From assembly GCF_021130785.1 (NCBI RefSeq), contig NW_025778916.1:1-64000 (forward strand): a stretch of 64,000 bases of DNA. The letters run 5' to 3'. How positions within the stretch are numbered: position 1 is the stretch's first letter; every line of letters starts with the position of its first letter. This document shows positions 60,060 through 64,000 of this stretch, one piece after another. The notes under the pieces are model-generated. The model saw nothing but the letters and a program-made list of their open reading frames with translations. It was not told where the DNA came from and did no database searches. A program made the position numbers and the translations under genes. The stretch comes from Homalodisca vitripennis (Eukaryota > Arthropoda > Insecta > Hemiptera > Cicadellidae).

Positions 60060-61065
60060 ATGTTGAAGATAGTCAAAGAAGAAGAAGAGAAGTATCCTGC
60101 ATGGAGGGTAGTAGACGATTGTCTTTGGAAGTTTGTTCCGAACAAGCAAACCCATTTGGAAGAAGCACCTCAGTGGAAAAAAGTACTGCCTAAACAGGAG
60201 AGGGCAAAAGTGCTTTCTCAACTGCACGATGCCCCAACCGGGGGTCACCTCGGTGTAAAGAAAACTTTCTCGAGAGTTCAAGATTTATACTATTGGCCAA
60301 AAATGCAGAAGGATGTGGCCAAATATGTATCCAGATGTAGAATATGTCAGCAGTCTCAGACTGAACAGAGCAAACCATCGGGAACGATGGAAACCCGTAG
60401 GGCAATAGACAATCCTTGGGCCATGGTCGCTACGGATTTGCTTGGTCCTTTTCCCCGTTCAACTTCAGGCTACAAATATATCCTGATTATTCTAGATACT
60501 TTCCCAAAATTTTGCTTACTGTTTCCTCTTCGGGCCGCCACCACAAATTTGGTTGCTGGACATTTGGAACGAGACGTGTTCTTAATATGGGGAATTCCAT
60601 GATACCTTATATGTGACAATGATTCTGAGTTCATTGACAAACCAGTGGAAGATTTGGCCACTGCGTAAAAAGTGAATATACTGTATAATGCCAGCAGACA
60701 TCCACAAGCAAATCCAGTCGAACGAACAAACAAAACTAAGGGATAAGGAGTTGCCAAGAATTGGATTCGCGCTCCGCACTTCCAGACATGACACCACCGG
60801 GTACACCCCTAACTTCTTGAATTTTGGGAGGGAGTTAAAACTTAATTTAGATTTTGAAAAGGCTGTAGAAAAGTTTACGGTGAGAAGTTACGTGGGTTAC
60901 AAAGTATCTACTCTAAAGTTCAGGCAAACCTTGATAAGCCCTTTCAAAAGAATGCCACTAGATATAACCTTAGAAGAAGGCACAGGGAGTCAAACGAAAA
61001 CTATCTTGTCTGAGAAAGAAATTACCAACAGTCTGATGCTGCAAGGTATTTTTCGGCTAAGCTAG
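60060..61065 (+). pseudogene. Gypsy integrase, right arm, with internal stops
   Basis: Inserts element DNA into the host genome. The HHCC zinc domain is complete: His56, His63, Cys93 and Cys96 of the frame starting at 60060. The core has Asp126 (VATDLLGP). TGA at 60600-60602 and a TAA at about 60666 break the core. CDNDSEF (second Asp) and NPVERTN (Glu) follow in the same frame. A deletion after the Glu joins to KELPRIGFALRTSRHDTTG. The final part runs to 61065. The identical lesions occur in the left arm, so decay preceded the duplication. Confidence 0.85.
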
Positions 61066-61255
61066 CACTGAAGTTCGTCGGAACCTTGTACGATTTCAAG
61101 GAAAACATCACCCTTAATCTACGAACTACAAGACCAAAAGGGAAAGTCAATTGTCACGTGGCACATTGAAGACTTGAAGTCTTATGTTTAATTAGAGAAA
61201 ATTGCAGGTAATTTCCTTCAGCTAGGGGGTGTTTGTAACGTCATTTTTACGTGTA

Positions 61256-61669
61256 ACAGAACTCAAAATGAGAGAATGAAAGTAATTTTTGAGATTAATA
61301 AAAACTTTAAATGGATCGATATTCTTCAAAAAATCGTAAACAATTATAACGATACAGTTCACAGCACAATCAAAATGAAACCGAAAGACGTAGATAAGGA
61401 TGCAGAAAAGGAGTTATTAGAGACCGTTTTCAAGTTTTTTTCCACCTGAAATTCACACGAAAACTAAATTTAAAGTCAATGATCATGTAAGAATTGTTAG
61501 TAAAAAACAAACATTTTCGAACAAATATAAGAACAATTGGTCAAGAGAAATCTTTGTGATTTATCAAATTAATAACACAGATCCTGTAACTTATAGTATA
61601 AAAGATTTAAATAATGAAGAAATAACCGGAAAGTTTTATGAATATGAATTGAAGAAGTCAAAACTGTAA
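61256..61669 (+). pseudogene. Polinton-type integrase, C-terminal part, frameshifted
   Basis: Left-truncated at the palindrome edge, just where the core's final helix region (NRT..) would be. It continues with FKWIDILQKIVNNYNDTVHS and IKMKPKDV, then after one extra T in the T run at 61435-61441 with KFKVNDHVRIVSKK, NNWSREIFVIYQINN and GKFYEYELKKSKL. This small SH3/chromo-like end with the 'FYE.EL' finish is what I know from Polinton integrases. The catalytic core is missing on this side, and no other part of the gene was seen left of the palindrome. Confidence 0.7.
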
Positions 61670-61677
61670 TATAAATT

Positions 61678-61692
61678 TTCTATATATAAATG
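61678..61692 (+). promoter_or_regulatory. TATA/initiator motif fused to the start codon, zinc gene 1
   Basis: 'ttctatatataaATG'. Nearly the same motif overlaps the start codons at 62107 and, on the other strand, 63241. The TAAATG core resembles the late promoter style of some large DNA viruses. Confidence 0.45.
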
Positions 61693-62073
61693 GCGCATCA
61701 AAAGAAATGTACAAAGTGCAAAGAATTTAAAGATTTAAATGAATTTTATAAAGATAAAAATAGGAAAGATGGAATGCATTATAATTGCAAAGATTGTGAA
61801 AGGGAATATCATAAAGAATTATATGATAAAATAGAAAAATTAACTTTGGAAGATAAAGAATGTCTTAAATGTAAAGAAACTAAAAAAATTTCAGAGTTTA
61901 ATAGTGATCACTATAGTAGAGATAAGAAAGACTCATATTGTAAAGATTGTGTAAAGAAGAATCTTCATAGATTATATTATGAAGATACTCAATGTGAATG
62001 TGGAAGAACTATAAAATGGTTAAATAATTATCAAAAACATTTACAAACAAAATATCATAATTCAAGAGTTTAA
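61690..62073 (+). CDS. Zinc-ribbon protein 1 of the virus-like element
   Basis: 127 residues, lysine-rich. It has two CxxC...CxxC ribbons in a row: Cys8-Cys11 with Cys33-Cys36, then Cys57-Cys60 with Cys83-Cys86. The spacing between pairs carries the recurrent 'K.(I/L).EF....(R/S)KD' phrase. The C-terminus has CECG and a pair of histidines (HLQTKYH), a possible third zinc site. Similar ribbons occur next to HNH nucleases in phages and giant viruses, but no nuclease motif is present. A DNA- or RNA-binding role is plausible, not shown. Its paralogue follows 33 bp downstream. Confidence 0.6.
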   Translation: MAHQKKCTKCKEFKDLNEFYKDKNRKDGMHYNCKDCEREYHKELYDKIEKLTLEDKECLKCKETKKISEFNSDHYSRDKKDSYCKDCVKKNLHRLYYEDTQCECGRTIKWLNNYQKHLQTKYHNSRV

Positions 62074-62096
62074 CATTTTCATCGTGTAATAATTTG

Positions 62097-62110
62097 TTCT
62101 ATATAAATGG
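62097..62110 (+). promoter_or_regulatory. TATA/initiator motif fused to the start codon, zinc gene 2
   Basis: 'ttctatataaATGg'. It lies behind 'acattttcatcgtgtaat' (62073-62090), which is repeated behind gene 2 at 62445-62462 and is followed there by a degenerate 'attctataaatcag' without a gene. Confidence 0.45.
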
Positions 62111-62442
62111 AGTCTCAAAAGAAATGTACAAAGTGTCAAGAAGAGAATAGAAAAGACTGTTATTGTAAGGAATTATATGATAAAATGAACAAATTAACTT
62201 TAGAAGAGAAAAAGTGTTACTTTTGTAAAGAAATTAAAAATATTTCTGAATTTAATAACTGGCAGTATAGTAAAGATAGAAAAGATGCTTTTTGCAAAGA
62301 TTGTGCTAAAAAAATTTTCAGCGAAAGTTATAAAAACGAAATGCCTTGTGAATATGAAAAAAGAATTCTACAATGGTTACCTAGTTATGCTAAACATTTA
62401 CAAACAAAATATAATAAATCGAGAGTTTTTAGTAAAATTTAG
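62107..62442 (+). CDS. Zinc-ribbon protein 2 of the virus-like element (degenerate paralogue)
   Basis: 111 residues, clearly a duplicate of protein 1: the same start (KKCTKCQE), the same KLTLEEKKC.FCKEIKNISEF block with its second ribbon intact (Cys pair near 38-41 and pair near 64-67), and the same HLQTKYNKSRV end. The first ribbon is shortened by a deletion that removes most of the loop, and the terminal CECG has become CEYE. The last His is Asn. It probably lost zinc sites and is drifting. It converges with the BRO-N gene, overlapping by 14 bp. Confidence 0.55.
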   Translation: MESQKKCTKCQEENRKDCYCKELYDKMNKLTLEEKKCYFCKEIKNISEFNNWQYSKDRKDAFCKDCAKKIFSESYKNEMPCEYEKRILQWLPSYAKHLQTKYNKSRVFSKI

Positions 62443-63241
62443 AAACATTTTCATCGTGTAATTTAGATATTCTATAAATCAGTCGAGATTCTGCCATATT
62501 TGTAGTAAAATGATTTCCGTTGTATAAAATATTCAAAGATTCTTTCATTTGGTTATACAGATTGATAGAATTTGGTTCGTCATCAATGAACAAAATCTCT
62601 AATTCAGGATAATTTATTTTTAGATGTTTTAATCGGTTTGGTATTTCTCGTTTCTGAGTTCTGATAACGTAATAAGGATATTCCCACATGTGATTCTTCT
62701 TAATTAATACCAAAACATGGTGCTTTTTCTTATCAAAATTTTTACATATCATATCTCTCTTCATTAATTCCATTCGCAATTCTTGATTCTCTATTTTCAA
62801 GGATTTCATTTGACCTGAAATTTGTAACTGTTTTATTTCATCTTTTAACTGCTTATTTTCGTTTTAAAGTTTGTACACACCAAATTTACGAATACTTGGT
62901 AAAACTTCTTCTAAAACCCAATCTTGAAACATTTCTGCTATTTTCATTTTAGATTTCAAGATTAAAGAATATATGCCTGCTTCATTTATGAAAACAGTGT
63001 TTTTTTGAAAGTTTGAAGGCGGGGGCGAATCACCCCTACCTTCAGAATGTATGTTTTCGAAGCTTTTTTTATATTTTTCTTTGACATGTTCTTTAATTGC
63101 TTTCTTCGTATCTTTATATTCTAACACCTCTGCAACATCTTTAGCCTTAAACCAAATTTCATTATTTTCGTCAACAATCGTGCAAATGTCTTTATTATTG
63201 AATGTAAGTTGATTGTTGAGTAGGTCTACAACTGACTCCAT
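62429..63241 (-). pseudogene. BRO-N domain gene of the virus-like element, one internal stop
   Basis: A single frame of 271 codons from ATG at 63241. Residues about 15-120 form a BRO N-terminal DNA-binding domain: FNNKDICTIVDENNEIWFKA, KDVAEVLEYKDTKKAI, FINEAGIYSLILKSKMKIAE, FQDWVLEEVLPSIRKFG. TAA at 62864-62866 follows KFGVYKL. Then comes a coiled coil (NKQLKDEIKQL), and the C-terminal part, with YYVIRTQKREIPNRLKHLK and SINLYNQMKESLNILYNGNH, resembles the domain that accompanies BRO-N/MSV199 in insect DNA viruses. BRO proteins bind nucleic acid and act in virus-host regulation. The stop would leave a BRO-N-only product. Confidence 0.65.
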
Positions 63242-63251
63242 TTAGATAGAA
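63234..63251 (-). promoter_or_regulatory. TATA/initiator-like motif fused to the start codon, BRO-N gene
   Basis: On the minus strand 'TTCTATCTAAATGGAGTC', one base different from the motif plus first codons of zinc gene 2 ('TTCTATATAAATGGAGTC'). The match extends past the ATG. Confidence 0.45.
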
Positions 63252-63332
63252 AAGAAATTTAACTAGTAATTTTTATTTTGAGAATAAAGGTCAGATTCAT
63301 TGATAAAAAACAGTGTCAGGATGAAGATTGTT

Positions 63333-63356
63333 AAGGGGCCATTCGAATAGCCCCTT
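63333..63356. terminator. Strong hairpin between BRO-N gene and structural-type gene
   Basis: AAGGGGC and GCCCCTT flank the self-complementary ATTCGAAT, giving a near-complete 24 bp palindrome with one mismatch. It lies about 45 bp behind the end of the leftward gene at 63402. A run of T follows on the plus strand. It could be a 3' processing or termination structure. Confidence 0.35.
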
Positions 63357-63401
63357 GTTTTTTAAGTAAAAATATTGAATTTTGTCATCATCAACTCATT
63401 T

Positions 63402-64000
63402 TTATTCCTTTTTCAATCTTAAATATATTGTTGTTTTACTCTTATTATTTAATAAATTTCCCTCAGAGTCTTGTATAGTTAGAGAGATTTTTTGAATTCT
63501 TTTAATATTTTTTCTAATTGGAATATAATCGATTTCATTCGGCTTTTCACTGATTTTTGATCCATAAGCAACACTTGGAAAAAAAGTGTACAAAATTTCA
63601 GATTCTTTGTGTAAATGTTCGGTATGATTTTCAAAACTAGGTTCAACGAGATTGCAGTGCACTTCAATTACATCGAACGGTCTAAATTTTGGCGTTTTAT
63701 TTCCTAAATATACCTGATTTGGCTCAATAGTTTCTTGAACAAACCCTAACAAATCTACAATAATTGCTGAAAACATTATTCTTACTGGTGATTTTATTTG
63801 AATTTTATTAGAGAGATAATTTTTTTGCATTTCAAACTTGTTTTCGTCAAAGTTTAAAGATTTATCTGATTGTTTGAATGTTTTCAGATAATTTTTAAGG
63901 GAATTTTTAATTTGATCGAAAGTATAATATCCTTTGTTTAAACCATAATATTTTGTTATGTTCTTCTCACTAAATCCTATACAATAAGGAGAACTTTCAC
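63402..64000 (-). CDS. Polinton-associated structural-type protein, 5' end outside window
   Basis: At least 199 codons open, continuing to the window edge, so the start is missing. Order of blocks: YYTFDQIKNSLKNYLKTF, IKSPVRIMFSAIIVDLLGF, FDVIEVHCNLVEPSFEN, ILYTFFPSVAYGSKISEKP, YIPIRKNIKRIQKISLTIQD and a closing TIYLRLKK. This pattern (a 'LLGF' block, a 'FFP.V..G.KI' block, then a 'YIPI......I.I.DS.GNLL' strand and a 'T..LRL' end) is what I know from conserved Polinton proteins in invertebrates, probably beta-rich and virion-related. The function is not established. It is on the same strand as the BRO-N gene, about 160 bp before it. Confidence 0.6.
   Translation of the reverse strand, partial: ESSPYCIGFSEKNITKYYGLNKGYYTFDQIKNSLKNYLKTFKQSDKSLNFDENKFEMQKNYLSNKIQIKSPVRIMFSAIIVDLLGFVQETIEPNQVYLGNKTPKFRPFDVIEVHCNLVEPSFENHTEHLHKESEILYTFFPSVAYGSKISEKPNEIDYIPIRKNIKRIQKISLTIQDSEGNLLNNKSKTTIYLRLKKE

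Larger units (their letters stand above)
56512..61253 (+). mobile_element. Ty3/Gypsy-type element rearranged into a palindrome
   Basis: Two 1,699 bp inverted arms (56512-58210 and 59555-61253) surround 1,344 bp of unique sequence (58211-59554). Reading along the plus strand from the centre gives gag zinc knuckle, protease, RT, RNase H, integrase, that is, a normal Gypsy order. The left arm is an inverted copy of the 3' half. No LTRs were identified. All coding parts carry stops or frameshifts. Confidence 0.85.
61254..64000. mobile_element. Partial Maverick/Polinton (adintovirus-like) element
   Basis: Begins abruptly at the Gypsy palindrome edge inside an integrase gene and runs off the window. 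Gene order: integrase C-terminus (+), two zinc-ribbon genes (+), BRO-N gene (-), structural-type gene (-). The very AT-rich, densely packed coding (little more than 30-160 bp between genes) is unlike all the DNA to the left. Polinton-type elements combine a retroviral-like integrase with virus-like genes. DNA polymerase, protease and major capsid genes would lie beyond the window or are lost. Family assignment rests on the integrase end and the last gene. Confidence 0.65.

Noticed and set aside
56512..61253. Terminal inverted repeats of a DNA transposon, or a DIRS-like element
   Set aside because: The arms encode Gypsy RNase H and integrase of the DDE type and the centre encodes gag knuckle, protease and RT; no tyrosine recombinase or transposase is present.
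1..64000. CRISPR arrays, bacterial operons, rRNA genes, prophage
   Set aside because: No regularly spaced short repeats with unique spacers, no ribosome binding sites and no rRNA sequence; composition and gene families are those of an insect nuclear genome.

Overview
The window looks like a piece of a large, AT-rich, repeat-loaded insect genome. It has no operons, ribosome binding sites or dense coding. It carries a family of seven-transmembrane gustatory-type chemoreceptors ending in the insect Gr signature TYhhhhhQF, several non-LTR and LTR retrotransposon families, DNA-transposon relics, (TA)n microsatellites and part of a Maverick/Polinton-type virus-like element. No host order can be fixed from the sequence; cockroach, termite, bug or another large-genome insect would all fit.

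Layout. 0-12 kb: two chemoreceptor copies (Gr-1, Gr-2), both on the minus strand, each with its 3' flank duplicated along with it. 12-18 kb: almost empty, with one helix-turn-helix transposase relic. 18.3-22.9 kb: a near full-length LINE (LINE-A, minus) with a PHD-finger ORF1 and an endonuclease/RT ORF2; ORF2 lies in the -1 frame directly behind an A AAA AAC heptamer and the ORF1 stop. 24.4-28.7 kb: a long inverted duplication holding Gr-3 and Gr-4 head to head. 33 kb: Gr-5, a fragment. 36-41 kb: an R1-type LINE fragment and a Mutator-like transposase relic between dispersed repeats. 41.0-45.9 kb: a second LINE (LINE-B, plus). 47.5-48.7 kb: Gr-6, the only receptor copy without an internal stop. 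50.7-52.7 kb: an LTR-element remnant with an intact DD35E integrase core between two ~400 bp direct repeats. 53.5-55.5 kb: a tandem duplication and a third LINE relic with a nested insertion. 56.5-61.25 kb: a Ty3/Gypsy-type element whose 3' half exists as two inverted 1,699 bp arms around a 1,344 bp centre. 61.25-64 kb: a Polinton/adintovirus-like segment with an integrase C-terminus, two related zinc-ribbon genes, a BRO-N gene and a structural-type gene running off the window.

Functionally the only host gene family visible is the chemoreceptor cluster, and five of its six copies are broken. Two of the breaks (the TAG and TGA shared by Gr-3 and Gr-4) occurred before the inverted duplication, so already dead copies were duplicated. 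Everything else recognisable is mobile or virus-like DNA, except one weakly supported spliced exon at 56.2-56.5 kb. The least ordinary features are the LINE-A frameshift heptamer, the two palindromes, and the virus-like segment with a near-identical TATA/initiator motif fused to the start codons of three of its genes. All family calls come from reading motifs; no database search was possible.
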